From Bacteroidota bacterium (lineage in GTDB: Bacteria; Bacteroidota; Bacteroidia; Chitinophagales; Saprospiraceae), in NCBI GenBank assembly GCA_029557915.1, contig JAKQHS010000094.1, positions 1 to 64,000 of the forward strand: 64,000 nt of DNA, in the 5' to 3' direction. Below are positions 40,040-48,977 of the stretch, piece by piece. The notes below the pieces were generated by a model. The model was not told the DNA's origin. It searched no databases and saw only the letters and a program-made list of their open reading frames with translations. Every line of letters begins with the position of its first letter. The stretch's first letter is position 1. The position numbers and the translations under genes are program-made.

Positions 40040-40429
40040 TTAACGTTTAGAAAACTGGAAGCTCTTGCGGGCTTTGGGTTTGCCGTATTTTTTCCTTTCC
40101 ACTACCCGGGCATCGCGGGTGAGGAGTTTCAGGTCCTTGAGCGGCTTTTTGTGCTCGCCGTTGATTTTCACCAGGCACCTGGAAATACCCATGCGGATGG
40201 CTTCGGCCTGGCCTTTAAAACCCCCGCCTGAAACCAGCACTTTCATATCGAAGCCATTTTGTTCCACTTTAGCCGCCTGGAAGGGTTCCAGGAGTTTGGC
40301 CTGCATGTTGCGCAACGGGAAATAATCGGCCAGTTCGCGGCCGTTTACCCTGATCTGGCCGGTGCCCTTGGACAGGTAAACCCTTGCTACTGCAGCTTTG
40401 CGTCTTCCGACACCATTTATAATTTCCAT
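40040..40429 (-). CDS. rpsI: 30S ribosomal protein S9
   Basis: 129 aa. GRRKAAVARVYLSKGTG at the N-terminus, SGGGFKGQAEAIRMGISR in the middle and the basic tail KARKSFQFSKR, whose terminal Lys-Arg reaches the P-site tRNA. It lies 25 bp after rplM. Confidence 0.98.
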   Translation of the reverse strand: MEIINGVGRRKAAVARVYLSKGTGQIRVNGRELADYFPLRNMQAKLLEPFQAAKVEQNGFDMKVLVSGGGFKGQAEAIRMGISRCLVKINGEHKKPLKDLKLLTRDARVVERKKYGKPKARKSFQFSKR

Positions 40430-40454
40430 ATATGATTAGTTTAAGTGTATGAGA

Positions 40455-40904
40455 TCAAAGGGTAAGCGTTTCCGGTTTCTGGGCCTGATGGGGATGTTCA
40501 CTGCCGGAATACAAAAACAATTTCTTGAACATTTGCCTGCCGAGGCTGTTTTTCGGCAGCATGCCTTTGACGGCGTGTTCAAGGATATAGTGCGGCTTCC
40601 TGGCATAAAGCTCTTTCGCCGTTTTGGTCTTTTGACCGCCGGGATAGCCGGAATAGCTCTGATATTCCTTGGTCAGCATTTTTTTTCCGGTCATCCTCAC
40701 CTTATCGGCATTGGTGACGATCACAAAATCCCCCGTATCCACATGCGGGGTATAGGCCGGATTGGTTTTACCTCTCAGGATGGAGGCGATCTTGGTGGAT
40801 AATCTTCCGAGCGTAAGCCCGTCCGCATCCACGATAAACCATTTCCGTTTGCCCGTAAAATCTTCCTTTTTGGCCGAAATGGTCTTAAAAGATAATGTTT
40901 TCAC
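40455..40904 (-). CDS. rplM: 50S ribosomal protein L13
   Basis: 149 aa. [19 protein letters not shown], the [20 protein letters not shown] segment and [10 protein letters not shown] are diagnostic. It is the first gene of the four-gene translation operon, with a textbook promoter 38 bp upstream. Confidence 0.98.
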   Translation of the reverse strand: MKTLSFKTISAKKEDFTGKRKWFIVDADGLTLGRLSTKIASILRGKTNPAYTPHVDTGDFVIVTNADKVRMTGKKMLTKEYQSYSGYPGGQKTKTAKELYARKPHYILEHAVKGMLPKNSLGRQMFKKLFLYSGSEHPHQAQKPETLTL

Positions 40905-41381
40905 TGGTCACTGAATTTTAATTCTTTTACCTAAAGAGCCGCAAAATTACAGGAATGCGCGCATACCCACAAATTATTTTTGAAAAAATCTTTTTATAAC
41001 GCCTTGAAAAACAAGTGTTTTTTTGCTCAACCGATTATACGGAGCCTTTTTCTGAACTCAGACCTCAAGCCATTCCTCTGGCAATCAGCTAAGAATCAGG
41101 ACCTTTCCACGGTTTTGAAGCCGGGAGCCTTATAGGTGGAAGGCTTACCATCCGGTGCCAAAGGGACTTGCGTCAAGCCGGTTCATCGGATGGGTGGTTG
41201 ATCCCGATGCGGGAAGAAGGCCGGCGGGACTTAAAAATCCTTGCTGAATCGAATCATCCACCACCGGTTGAAATCCTGTTAATTCCAATTAAAAAAATAT
41301 TAATTGAGCATAGCTTTCCGGAGAGGGTATCAGTTTTTTTCTATTTTTAACGCTTTGAAAAACCATAATATCTTATACTAA
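40905..41381. other. intergenic region between rplM and the GMC oxidoreductase gene
   Basis: 477 bp. It contains the rplM promoter (40942-40973), an A/T-tract dyad near 41008-41024, and a region around 41146-41215 where ACCATCCG can pair with CGGATGGG and CATCGG with CCGATG. No protein-coding frame of good character and no tRNA are visible. The 3' portion just before 41382 is A/T-rich and presumably holds the promoter of the GMC gene, but there is no clear TAnnTTTG. Confidence 0.5.
40942..40973 (-). promoter_or_regulatory. promoter of the rplM-rpsI-rpsB-tsf operon (TTTG-N20-TAATTTTG)
   Basis: On the minus strand TTTG (40973-40970) and TAATTTTG (40949-40942) are separated by 20 nt. This is an exact match to the Bacteroidota vegetative promoter consensus, and it predicts a leader of about 30 nt. 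Confidence 0.85.
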
Positions 41382-43088
41382 ATGTATTTCAACTCAGATC
41401 TTCAGGCTGAAAACACCTATGATGCGATCGTGGTCGGTTCCGGTATTTCCGGAGGCTGGGCTGCCAAGGAATTGACCGAAAAAGGGCTGAAAGTGCTGGT
41501 CCTCGAGAGGGGTCGCATGGTCAAGCACGGGGAATATCCAACTGCAGCGCTTGCACCCTGGCAACTGCCCAATGGCAACCGGGTGACCCGTGAAGAGGCT
41601 AAAGATTACGAAAAACAATCCCGCACCGGATATACCATCTCCCAGGCGACCAAGCACTGGTTTGTCAAGGATACCGAACATCCCTATTCCGAAACCAAAC
41701 GGTTTGACTGGATCCGGGGGTACCATGTCGGGGGAAGGTCCCTGATGTGGGGCAGGCATTCATACCGCCACAGCGACATCGATTTTACCGCGAATGCCAA
41801 AGACGGGCATGGCACCGACTGGCCGATCCGTTACAAGGACATTGCCCCCTGGTACGATTATGTGGAATCCTTCGCCGGAATCAGCGGGATGAAAGAAGGC
41901 CTGGAACAATTGCCCGACGGTAAATTTTTACCTGCCATAGAACTAAACTGTGTGGAGAAAAAAGTCAGGGAATCCCTCATGGTCAAATACAAAGGCGCCC
42001 GGGTCCTGAGCAGCGGCCGGGTCGCCAATCTCACCCAGGAGCACAACGGCCGTTCCAAATGCCAGTTTAGAAACCTGTGCAGCCGGGGATGTCCATACGG
42101 AGCCTATTTCAGCAGCCAGTCTTCGACCCTGCCGGCTGCAGAGAAAACGGGCAGGCTCACCATCCGGCCAAACTCGATCGTAAATTCAGTGATTTATAAT
42201 CCCGAGACCAAAAAGGCAACCGGGGTCCGGGTCATCGATGCCGAATCCAAAGAAAGCATGGAATTCCAGGCCAAGGTTATTTTCCTCTGCGCCTCCACCA
42301 TCAATTCCACCTGGATCCTTATGAACTCCGCCACCGAAATCTACCCCGATGGACTGGGATCCTCCAGCGGGGAACTCGGCCACAACCTGATGGACCATCA
42401 TTTCAGGGTCGGAGCCAGCGGGGAGATGCCGGGATTCGAGGATATGTATTATTTCGGAAGAAAACCCGGAGGCATCTACCTGCCCCGGTTCCGGAACGTC
42501 GGACAGGACAAACAAAAGGACTTCCTTCGCGGCTATGGTTACCAGGGAGGAGCTTCCCGCACCGGGTGGCAACGTTCGGTCAAAGAACTCAGTTTCGGCG
42601 AGGATTTAAAAGAAACGCTTGGCATGCCGGGCCAGTGGACCATGGGATTGGGCGGCTTCGGCGAATGCCTTCCTTACCACGAAAACAAGATGACGCTTAA
42701 CAAGGACCTCCTGGACAAATGGGGCCAGCCCACGGTGACCTTCGATTGTGAGTTTAAGGAAAACGAAATGAATATGCGCAAGGATATGGGCAGTTCCGCG
42801 GCTGAAATGCTCGAAGCGGCCGGTGCAAAAAACATCCGGGTAAACATGCCCAACGACAATGCACCCGGCCTCGGCATCCATGAAATGGGTACGGCAAGGA
42901 TGGGCACCAGTCCTAAAAACAGTGTACTGAATGCCCACAACCAGGTCTGGGACTGCCTGAATATCTATGTGACCGACGGAGCCTGCATGACCTCCGCCTC
43001 CTGCGTGAATCCTTCCCTGACCTATATGGCCCTCACCGCGCGTGCCGCCGACCACGCCGTGAATGAACTGAAGAAAATGAATATGTAA
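41382..43088 (+). CDS. GMC-family FAD oxidoreductase (large subunit)
   Basis: 568 aa. The Rossmann motif VVGSGISGGWAAKELTEKGL (residues about 17-36) binds FAD, GGRSLMWGRHSYR follows, and a Cys-rich insert CQFRNLCSRGCPYGAYF (about 227-243) is typical of the membrane-linked GMC type. The C-terminal catalytic His is in GIHEMGTARMG, with the partner Asn/His in SCVNPSLTYMALTARAADHA. With the next gene it forms the two-subunit dehydrogenase annotated as gluconate-2-dehydrogenase-like; relatives oxidise glycosides to 3-keto sugars. The electron acceptor is unknown; a cytochrome would be expected. It lacks a signal peptide, so any export would depend on the small subunit. Confidence 0.88.
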   Translation: MYFNSDLQAENTYDAIVVGSGISGGWAAKELTEKGLKVLVLERGRMVKHGEYPTAALAPWQLPNGNRVTREEAKDYEKQSRTGYTISQATKHWFVKDTEHPYSETKRFDWIRGYHVGGRSLMWGRHSYRHSDIDFTANAKDGHGTDWPIRYKDIAPWYDYVESFAGISGMKEGLEQLPDGKFLPAIELNCVEKKVRESLMVKYKGARVLSSGRVANLTQEHNGRSKCQFRNLCSRGCPYGAYFSSQSSTLPAAEKTGRLTIRPNSIVNSVIYNPETKKATGVRVIDAESKESMEFQAKVIFLCASTINSTWILMNSATEIYPDGLGSSSGELGHNLMDHHFRVGASGEMPGFEDMYYFGRKPGGIYLPRFRNVGQDKQKDFLRGYGYQGGASRTGWQRSVKELSFGEDLKETLGMPGQWTMGLGGFGECLPYHENKMTLNKDLLDKWGQPTVTFDCEFKENEMNMRKDMGSSAAEMLEAAGAKNIRVNMPNDNAPGLGIHEMGTARMGTSPKNSVLNAHNQVWDCLNIYVTDGACMTSASCVNPSLTYMALTARAADHAVNELKKMNM

Positions 43089-43121
43089 ATCCTTTTTTAA
43101 AATTTGAAATTATACAAGATC

Positions 43122-43691
43122 ATGGATAGAAGAGAAGCGTTGAGAATCAGTGCCCTGCTCATGGGCGGTTCTTTATCCGCTGCCACCATTGCCGGGGTAA
43201 TGAATGGCTGCAAAGCCAGTACCGTCCCGGACTGGACCCCTGCCTTTGTTTCCAAAGAACTCGCCAACAGCCTGGCTGAACTTTGCGAAACCATCATTCC
43301 TGCCGGAAAAACACCGGGCGCGAAAGATGCCAAAGTAGAACGGTTCATCGACGTGATGATGAAGGAGGTCTTCAAACCGGAAGACCAGGAAACTTTTACT
43401 AAGGGCCTGAAACAACTCGATTCAGACGCCCGGTCCAAATATGGCAAAGCCTTCGACAAAATAAAACCTGAAGAAAGGGTAGAAATGGTCAAAGCCATGG
43501 ATGATGAACTGAGAGAGCGTAAAGAGCAACCCGCTTCCAAACCGTTCTATGACCTGGTCAAGGAGTTGACCGTCACCGGTTATTGCACTTCCGAACCTGG
43601 CGCAACCCAGCACCTAAAATATGTTGCCGTGCCCGGAGATTACAAGCCCTGCATTCCGCTGTCGGAAGTCGGAGGCACCTGGGCGATTTAA
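43122..43691 (+). CDS. gluconate 2-dehydrogenase subunit 3-like protein
   Basis: 189 aa from the ATG at 43122. The N-terminus MDRREALRISALLMGGSLSA is a twin-arginine-type signal and may carry the large subunit with it. The body shows the family pattern LAELCETIIPAGKTPGAKDA, followed by PFYDLVKELTVTGYCTSEPG and the C-terminal PGDYKPCIPLSEVGGTWAI. It lies 33 bp after the GMC gene. The family is non-catalytic and required for export or assembly of the flavoprotein. A heptamer array begins right after its stop codon. Confidence 0.9.
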   Translation: MDRREALRISALLMGGSLSAATIAGVMNGCKASTVPDWTPAFVSKELANSLAELCETIIPAGKTPGAKDAKVERFIDVMMKEVFKPEDQETFTKGLKQLDSDARSKYGKAFDKIKPEERVEMVKAMDDELRERKEQPASKPFYDLVKELTVTGYCTSEPGATQHLKYVAVPGDYKPCIPLSEVGGTWAI

Positions 43692-43726
43692 GTGGGTGGT
43701 GCTTGGTGGTTAGTGGATGGTGGATC
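43692..43726. repeat. 7-bp-period tandem array (GTGGNTN)
   Basis: Five heptamers: GTGGGTG, GTGCTTG, GTGGTTA, GTGGATG, GTGGATC, beginning immediately after the stop codon of the subunit-3 gene. Confidence 0.85.
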
Positions 43727-43733
43727 GTCAAAC

Positions 43734-43781
43734 TTGCCAACTTGCCAACTTGCCAACTTACTAACTTGCTAACTTGCTAAC
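43734..43781. repeat. 8-bp-period tandem array (TTGCCAAC) inside the CHAT gene 3' end
   Basis: Six octamers: TTGCCAAC three times, TTACTAAC, TTGCTAAC twice. Read on the minus strand it encodes the last residues of the CHAT protein (VSKLAS) and its TAG stop codon (43761-43763). Confidence 0.9.
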
Positions 43782-46604
43782 TTTAATATACTTTCTGTAA
43801 AACAAAAAGGCAAGCCCCAATGCCAGGAAGGGAGCCAAACCAAGTATATATCCAAGGCTGATCAGCAGATTTGGGAATAGTGGAGCCTGTGAGCCCTGGC
43901 TTTGATATCCGGCCCAGAAAGCGGGAAAAGCCTGGCCAAAACGGGCATTGCGGATAAAATTCAATTGCATATTTCGTATGGCTTCGTCCTTTGGCTGTCC
44001 CGCACGCAGAAAACGGTACACCCGGACGACCTGCTCCTTGGAAAGATCGTCCCTAATGGGCCAGAGGGTGCTGATCACACTACGGCTTCCGGCCTGGAAA
44101 AAACTTCGGGCAAGGGACATCATCCCTTCTCCGGATACGTATTTGCCGGTGCCGGATTCGCAGGCGCTTAAAAATACCAGGTCCTGCGGCAGATGCATCA
44201 CACCGAGTTCACCCGCAAGCAGGGTATCCTCCTGGAGCCGGATAAAACTTTCTCCAAATTGGTCCTCGTTGGAATAGGCGTGGCTGGCAATGTGTAAAAT
44301 GCGGCCCTGTCCCGCAAACTTCATAAAATTGGCGCGATTGGCCTCCGGCCCGAAAAAATCGGAGGCCCTCCCCAAGAGGCTGGAGATTTCCTTCGTTTCC
44401 TCCCGGTTGTATGTCAGGTCATGAAAGACCGGCGCAAAGGAAACCAGGGACTTTTTACCGGAGCCTTGTTTTCCTACATCCGTCTTCCGGGTCTGGTCCA
44501 ACCACAAGGCCAAAGAGTATTGTGAACTGATCACATGTTCGCGAACCAGGTAGGGCCATTTTTTATAATCGGAATCCCCGACTTCCTCTGTCAAAAGGAT
44601 GCCAAAAGGCAGCCTTGCCAATTCAAGATCAGGCATGAGGACCAGCCTGCGCTTCAGGTATGGCTTTATGGGCTGCAAGAGCCCCCGGAATAATTTTAAA
44701 GCAGATTGCCGGTATAAGGAATCCCTAAGCCTGGTATACCTGGATTCATGGGCCATGGATATGCTCAGCCGAAGATCATTGATATCCTGCCCGATGGTGT
44801 CCGGGTGCCCGGGCAAGCGGTATAATCCAATATGGTCCGCATTGATCAAAAGTGCGTAGATCCTGGATTTGCCCTTAAAATACTCCAACAGGGTGGTCTC
44901 CTGGTCCAGAAGGGATTGCAGGTGGGAGAGGCTGCCCCACCTCTTTTCAGGCTGCCGGGTATACATCCGCTTGAGGTCCCGAACCTGCATCTGTAAACTA
45001 TTATGCCGGCCCAGGAGGGAATCATAAGCCGGGCCGCCTAGCTCCAGTTGCGTTTTAACCTCCCGGAGTTCCGAAGACAACCTTGTGAATTTGATCAGGT
45101 CCTGGTGACTGATGCTTTTCCTAAGCCCGTATTCGGAATGCAGGTTGAATGATTTACCCGCTTCAAAACAGGTCAGGACGGATTCATAGTCCGGGACATA
45201 GGGGGTTGAAGGATCTGTATACGTTTCCAGGGCCAGGTCAAGGATGGGCATCAGTCTCCGCACAAAACTCAGCCGGTCCTCATCCGAGATCAGGTCGTTC
45301 CGGATCGATTGCAGCCCGGTAATAAAATGCTTAAGTAATTTTGTTTTTTTTTCAAGAAAAAAGGCATCCCTGCATTGCACATAGCCCTGCTCATGATACT
45401 GAATGCCCTTCATGACGGTTTCCAGAAGCTGGGTCCTGAGCCCCAGGTCGCCCCATAGGGAATCGGATGATCTATGGATACTCAGGTGGTACAAGGCGGA
45501 ATCCATGGCATCCGACATGGCCAGGAAATCCCCGGAAGTAACCGCCAATCCGGCTTTAGCCCTGAAATAAGCAGCCAGGTCCACCGGATGCCTGATCTGT
45601 TTTTCCAACCGGGCCAGGATGGGTATACAACTGTCCCTCCGGTTAAATTTTAAGAACAGGTCGAGCTTTGCGAATTGTACGGTCAGATCTTCCGACACCA
45701 ATGCATTCAAATCCATCCGGGAGACGAGTTTCAGGCCCTCTTCCCAACCCAGGGCGTCGCTTTGCAATTGAGCAAATAAATAATCTTTTTCCCGGGTCAG
45801 CGAGTAGGCGCTGGATTTTTGAATATTCTGGTATTGCAAAAGATAGGTATCATACAACTGCCGGTCACCGGACTTTTGAGCCAGGTCCAACAGTTTTTCC
45901 AGGGCTATTTCTTCCGATTCCTGGGTTAGCGGCCCGGTGCGGGAAAAAACCTGGTCCGCCTTCCTGGCTTGTTTCAGCGCTTCATAAAAATAATTGCGCG
46001 CTTCCACATATTCATGGGCGTCCATGGCCATCTTGCCCAGCCGCCGGTAGCATTGAAACAAACGGTGGGCCAGGGACTCGCTGCTGCCCCGTATGGGGTC
46101 CTCGCCGTAAAACTGAGGATGATCCAGTAAAAATTTGATGGCTGCATTGAGTTGCGATACCGCCTGGTCGACCTTTTTTTTATCTTCCAGAAAATCAGCA
46201 TAATAGATGTAATAGGCAAATTGCCGGACCGCGGTCTGGAAGGAATGGGCTTCGCCGCTCCGTCGATCCAAACTTTCCCGGATTGCATTCAATTGGTCCT
46301 CCAGTAAGGAATCCAGGGATAGTTCCCGGTATGCCTCGGTAAGGTATAATTCAGCCAGGTTGTGGAACCGGCTCCCGATGGGACCTGCACTTTGTGATGC
46401 CTGCTTCAATAAGTCCTGGCAAAGGGTGATGGAGATCGGGTAATTTCCGTTTTCCTGGGCTTCATTGATCAGTTTCAATAAATGATCCAACCTGATAGAA
46501 TCCGGCTGGGATGCGCAAACCGGAAGGGAATGGAAAAATACCGATAAGAGGAAAAGGCAGTTCAGTTGACAAACCTTGGTACGGTGTAAGAAAGCCCAAG
46601 CCAT
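43761..46604 (-). CDS. TPR-CHAT protease-like protein, exported and membrane-anchored
   Basis: 947 aa. An N-terminal signal peptide (about 1-32, LFLLSVFFHSLPVCASQ) is followed by alpha-helical TPR-like repeats (about 40-540), a coiled-coil segment (about 510-560) and a C-terminal CHAT (caspase HetF associated with TPR) peptidase domain (about 580-905). The predicted dyad is His775 in HIASHAYSNED and Cys815 in LSACESGTG. A last membrane helix (about 912-934, ISLGYILGLAPFLALGLAFL) and a short basic tail end the protein, which predicts a periplasmic protease anchored in the inner membrane. It is divergent from an ECF sigma/anti-sigma-like pair; the gene order suggests a regulated proteolysis role. 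The partner substrate is unknown. Confidence 0.88.
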   Translation of the reverse strand: MAWAFLHRTKVCQLNCLFLLSVFFHSLPVCASQPDSIRLDHLLKLINEAQENGNYPISITLCQDLLKQASQSAGPIGSRFHNLAELYLTEAYRELSLDSLLEDQLNAIRESLDRRSGEAHSFQTAVRQFAYYIYYADFLEDKKKVDQAVSQLNAAIKFLLDHPQFYGEDPIRGSSESLAHRLFQCYRRLGKMAMDAHEYVEARNYFYEALKQARKADQVFSRTGPLTQESEEIALEKLLDLAQKSGDRQLYDTYLLQYQNIQKSSAYSLTREKDYLFAQLQSDALGWEEGLKLVSRMDLNALVSEDLTVQFAKLDLFLKFNRRDSCIPILARLEKQIRHPVDLAAYFRAKAGLAVTSGDFLAMSDAMDSALYHLSIHRSSDSLWGDLGLRTQLLETVMKGIQYHEQGYVQCRDAFFLEKKTKLLKHFITGLQSIRNDLISDEDRLSFVRRLMPILDLALETYTDPSTPYVPDYESVLTCFEAGKSFNLHSEYGLRKSISHQDLIKFTRLSSELREVKTQLELGGPAYDSLLGRHNSLQMQVRDLKRMYTRQPEKRWGSLSHLQSLLDQETTLLEYFKGKSRIYALLINADHIGLYRLPGHPDTIGQDINDLRLSISMAHESRYTRLRDSLYRQSALKLFRGLLQPIKPYLKRRLVLMPDLELARLPFGILLTEEVGDSDYKKWPYLVREHVISSQYSLALWLDQTRKTDVGKQGSGKKSLVSFAPVFHDLTYNREETKEISSLLGRASDFFGPEANRANFMKFAGQGRILHIASHAYSNEDQFGESFIRLQEDTLLAGELGVMHLPQDLVFLSACESGTGKYVSGEGMMSLARSFFQAGSRSVISTLWPIRDDLSKEQVVRVYRFLRAGQPKDEAIRNMQLNFIRNARFGQAFPAFWAGYQSQGSQAPLFPNLLISLGYILGLAPFLALGLAFLFYRKYIKVSKLAS

Positions 46605-46726
46605 AATATTTGTCTGAAAAAACCTTGAACCTGTGATTTAAATACGGGTGAGAAAAGGTAATTCCTCCTAAGAAACTACAAACCACCCCTTCCAAATATA
46701 AAGACTTAACGGCCTTAAGGTGAACT

Positions 46727-47065
46727 TTAATTTCTTCTGACTTTTAATCGGATTTCCAGCGGGCTTGATCCCGGACCGGAAAAAATACGGATGATGACGT
46801 TGGTGCCCCGGTAGGCTTTTACCCTTGATTCCGACTCCGGCTTTGGACTAAGGTAATAAAGCGTATCCGTGGCTTCTGCCCCGGGGCTTAGAGAGACCGG
46901 GGTGGTCCGCTTGTCATAATCAACCAGCACCTTGCCGGTTTCATCCAGAATTTCAGCATCGAAATTGGAAAAGTCCACCATGTCATTCAACAAGGAGTTC
47001 TGGTAAATTTCCGCGGCCATGACATAACAGGGCGGGGATTGTCTGCAATCTGACGATTTTGACAT
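46727..47065 (-). CDS. small protein of unknown function in the CHAT operon
   Basis: 112 aa, soluble and without a signal peptide. The N-terminus MSKSSDCRQSPPCYVMAAEI has two cysteines. The remainder looks like a small beta-sandwich (AEILDETGKVLVDYDKRT, VIIRIFSG, LEIRLKVRRN). I do not recognise the family. It begins 6 bp after the 95-aa gene and lies 122 bp ahead of the CHAT gene, so it is probably part of the same transcript. Confidence 0.6.
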   Translation of the reverse strand: MSKSSDCRQSPPCYVMAAEIYQNSLLNDMVDFSNFDAEILDETGKVLVDYDKRTTPVSLSPGAEATDTLYYLSPKPESESRVKAYRGTNVIIRIFSGPGSSPLEIRLKVRRN

Positions 47066-47071
47066 GGAATA

Positions 47072-47359
47072 TTATTTATGAGGATTAAACCCGAAAGTCC
47101 TTAGGAAAAAAGCCATGACCCTGCCAAACCAGCCGGTGTTGTAGATCTGCTTGACGGTCCCGAAACTGGCTTCAATCGATTCTTCGGTGAATAAGGCCGG
47201 CCGCTTGAGCTCGGCCTGCCTTAACGCCTCCTGCATAAGTTTACTGTAATGGAGGGCTATACCCGGCTCGTCCTTAAGTTTGCTGTCTTCCATGAGCTGT
47301 CCGTAAGCCCTGAATTTCAATTCATCTACCAGAAATACTTTTGAATAATCCAATGACAT
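47072..47359 (-). CDS. small protein of unknown function, first gene of the CHAT-side operon
   Basis: 95 aa from the ATG at 47359 (MSLDYSKVFLVDELKFRAYG); an upstream extension reads through A/T-rich, low-quality sequence. Mostly helical and charged (EDSKLKDEPGIALHYSKLMQ, RQAELKRPALFTEESIEASF), ending in GRVMAFFLRTFGFNPHK with a hydrophobic segment that may be membrane-associated. No recognised family. It diverges from the sigma-factor gene across a 186-bp spacer. Confidence 0.6.
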   Translation of the reverse strand: MSLDYSKVFLVDELKFRAYGQLMEDSKLKDEPGIALHYSKLMQEALRQAELKRPALFTEESIEASFGTVKQIYNTGWFGRVMAFFLRTFGFNPHK

Positions 47360-47483
47360 AAGCTGGTTTGTTAAATATTTTAAAATGTATTTCTTTTTGG
47401 AAAGGTTACCTGAATTTCCATTTTTTTTATTAAGAAATGAAAAAAATAAAAAAGACATCACAACAAATTGATTTATAATTATT

Positions 47484-47491
47484 TATATTTG
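47484..47491 (+). promoter_or_regulatory. -7 element (TATATTTG) of the sigma factor operon
   Basis: It matches TAnnTTTG, 54 bp before the ATG at 47546, in a very A/T-rich divergent spacer. The nearest TTG upstream (47468) is only 13 nt away, so a standard -33 box is not clear. Confidence 0.45.
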
Positions 47492-47545
47492 AATGATTAA
47501 TTATTACCCTTTAAAAGACGGACATTCTAAAAACAAAAGACATTT

Positions 47546-48130
47546 ATGGCAAAGGAGACTGATGAAGAATTGGTGAACATGATAAAATCAGGTGGGCCCG
47601 CCAGGGAAAAGGCGCTTCATCGGATTTACACCGATTCGAATATCAGGGAGAAAATCATCGCCATGATCACCAATAACAATGGAAATCAACAGGATGGAGA
47701 GGATATGGTCCAGGAGGCCATCATCGTAATGGATAAAAATATCCGGGAAGGCCGGTACCGTACGGAAGGGAATCTGCAATCCTACCTGTTTGCCATCGGT
47801 AAATATCTGTGGATGAATCAGCTCCGCAAGAAAAAACCCATGCTGAAGGGCAGTTTCTCCGATTTAGAAATGACCGGTGATCCTGACGAGCCGGACCATT
47901 TCCTGCTGGATGAAGAACGCAAGATGAAGTTGCAGGCTATCCTGTCCAGACTGGGCAACCGTTGCCAGGAAATTCTGAGCCTCTGGCAGCTTTCTTTCAG
48001 TATGGAAGAAATTGCAGCCCAGTTGAAACTCAACGATGCATCCACTGCCCGCAAGGCAAAATACGATTGCCAGCAACAACTGATCAAACTAATACAGAAA
48101 TCCTCCCTCACCAAATCCGACCTTACATGA
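47546..48130 (+). CDS. ECF-type RNA polymerase sigma-70 factor
   Basis: 194 aa. Region 2 is visible as DGEDMVQEAIIVMDKNIREG with FAIGKYLWMNQLRKKKP, and region 4 as RLGNRCQEILSLWQLSFSME with EEIAAQLKLNDASTARKAKY. There is no region 3, so it is an extracytoplasmic-function factor of the group common in Bacteroidota. Its stop codon overlaps the next gene's start (ATGA), typical of sigma/anti-sigma pairs. It probably controls the divergent CHAT operon or envelope genes, which is inference from the arrangement. Confidence 0.9.
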   Translation: MAKETDEELVNMIKSGGPAREKALHRIYTDSNIREKIIAMITNNNGNQQDGEDMVQEAIIVMDKNIREGRYRTEGNLQSYLFAIGKYLWMNQLRKKKPMLKGSFSDLEMTGDPDEPDHFLLDEERKMKLQAILSRLGNRCQEILSLWQLSFSMEEIAAQLKLNDASTARKAKYDCQQQLIKLIQKSSLTKSDLT

Positions 48131-48918
48131 ATCAAATCATACCCGACGAGGCCTTACTCGACCAGTTTGAAGCCTATCATTCCGGGCGCATGAACACGGA
48201 AGACCAAAACCGGTTTGCCAACCGGCTGGCCACAGAGCCCGGATTCAACGAATCTTACCATGGCTTTCTGACCAGCCGGGAAGCCATCGAAATCAAGATC
48301 TCCGATGACCTTAAAGCCAAAATGAAAAAATGGCAAAAACAAAGTTTGCCCGGAGGGCTTTCAGAGGCCGGGCGCATTCGCCGCCTGCCCTGGTCCGCCT
48401 GGGCGGCGGCCGCTGCCCTCTTATTCCTCCTGACTTTTGGTTTTATACAATACCGGTCGGTGCAGTCCTATCCCCTGGATGCCATCGACGAATATCAGCC
48501 GGTCCAGGCCCTCACGCTGAGGAACGGAGACCAGGATTCCGGCCTGAACGGAATCATCCGCGATTACACCAGTGAGGCCGCCACTTTAGATCAGACCATT
48601 TCCGCCCTTTTAAAAATCAGGCCGGAAACCCCGGGGAATGAATATCAAAAGGCCCAAAGCTACCTGGCAAAGCTCTATTTACGGCAGGGACTTTGCGCGG
48701 ATGCCGCTGCAGCCTATCTGCGGAGCGGTGAACTTGAAGGCGCCCGGGACGAAGCCGAAATCGGCGCTGTGCTTTGCCTTATCCGGGAAGGTCATACCCG
48801 GGAAGAGATCAACGGAGCCTTGAAACCCATCCTTGACCATCCGAACCATTCTTATGCCCTGGCCGCCCGGGAAATAGATCAAAAAATAAATGGCTTCTGG
48901 TGGAGATTATTTAAATAA
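48127..48918 (+). CDS. single-pass membrane protein, putative anti-sigma factor with TPR-like region
   Basis: 263 aa from the ATG at 48127, overlapping the sigma stop by 4 bp. The N-terminal cytoplasmic part (1-85, MNQIIPDEALLDQFEAYHSG, with RF.NRLATEP like anti-sigma N-termini) is followed by one membrane helix (about 90-107, AWAAAAALLFLLTFGF) and an external helical region (about 120-255) that looks like two TPR repeats (AQSYLAKLYLRQGLCADAAA, GELEGARDEAEIGAVLCLIR). Coupling to the sigma gene supports an anti-sigma function, but I see no zinc-binding HxxxCxxC motif. Confidence 0.75.
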   Translation: MNQIIPDEALLDQFEAYHSGRMNTEDQNRFANRLATEPGFNESYHGFLTSREAIEIKISDDLKAKMKKWQKQSLPGGLSEAGRIRRLPWSAWAAAAALLFLLTFGFIQYRSVQSYPLDAIDEYQPVQALTLRNGDQDSGLNGIIRDYTSEAATLDQTISALLKIRPETPGNEYQKAQSYLAKLYLRQGLCADAAAAYLRSGELEGARDEAEIGAVLCLIREGHTREEINGALKPILDHPNHSYALAAREIDQKINGFWWRLFK

Positions 48919-48977
48919 AAGTTCAGCCTATCACACCCATCACAGTCGTCCGGGAATTCTTCGACCATATCGGGGAT

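Noticed and set aside
40905-41381. tRNA or rRNA genes in the larger gaps
   Set aside because: No cloverleaf with T-psi-C and D-loop consensus was seen in this gap or in the other gaps examined.
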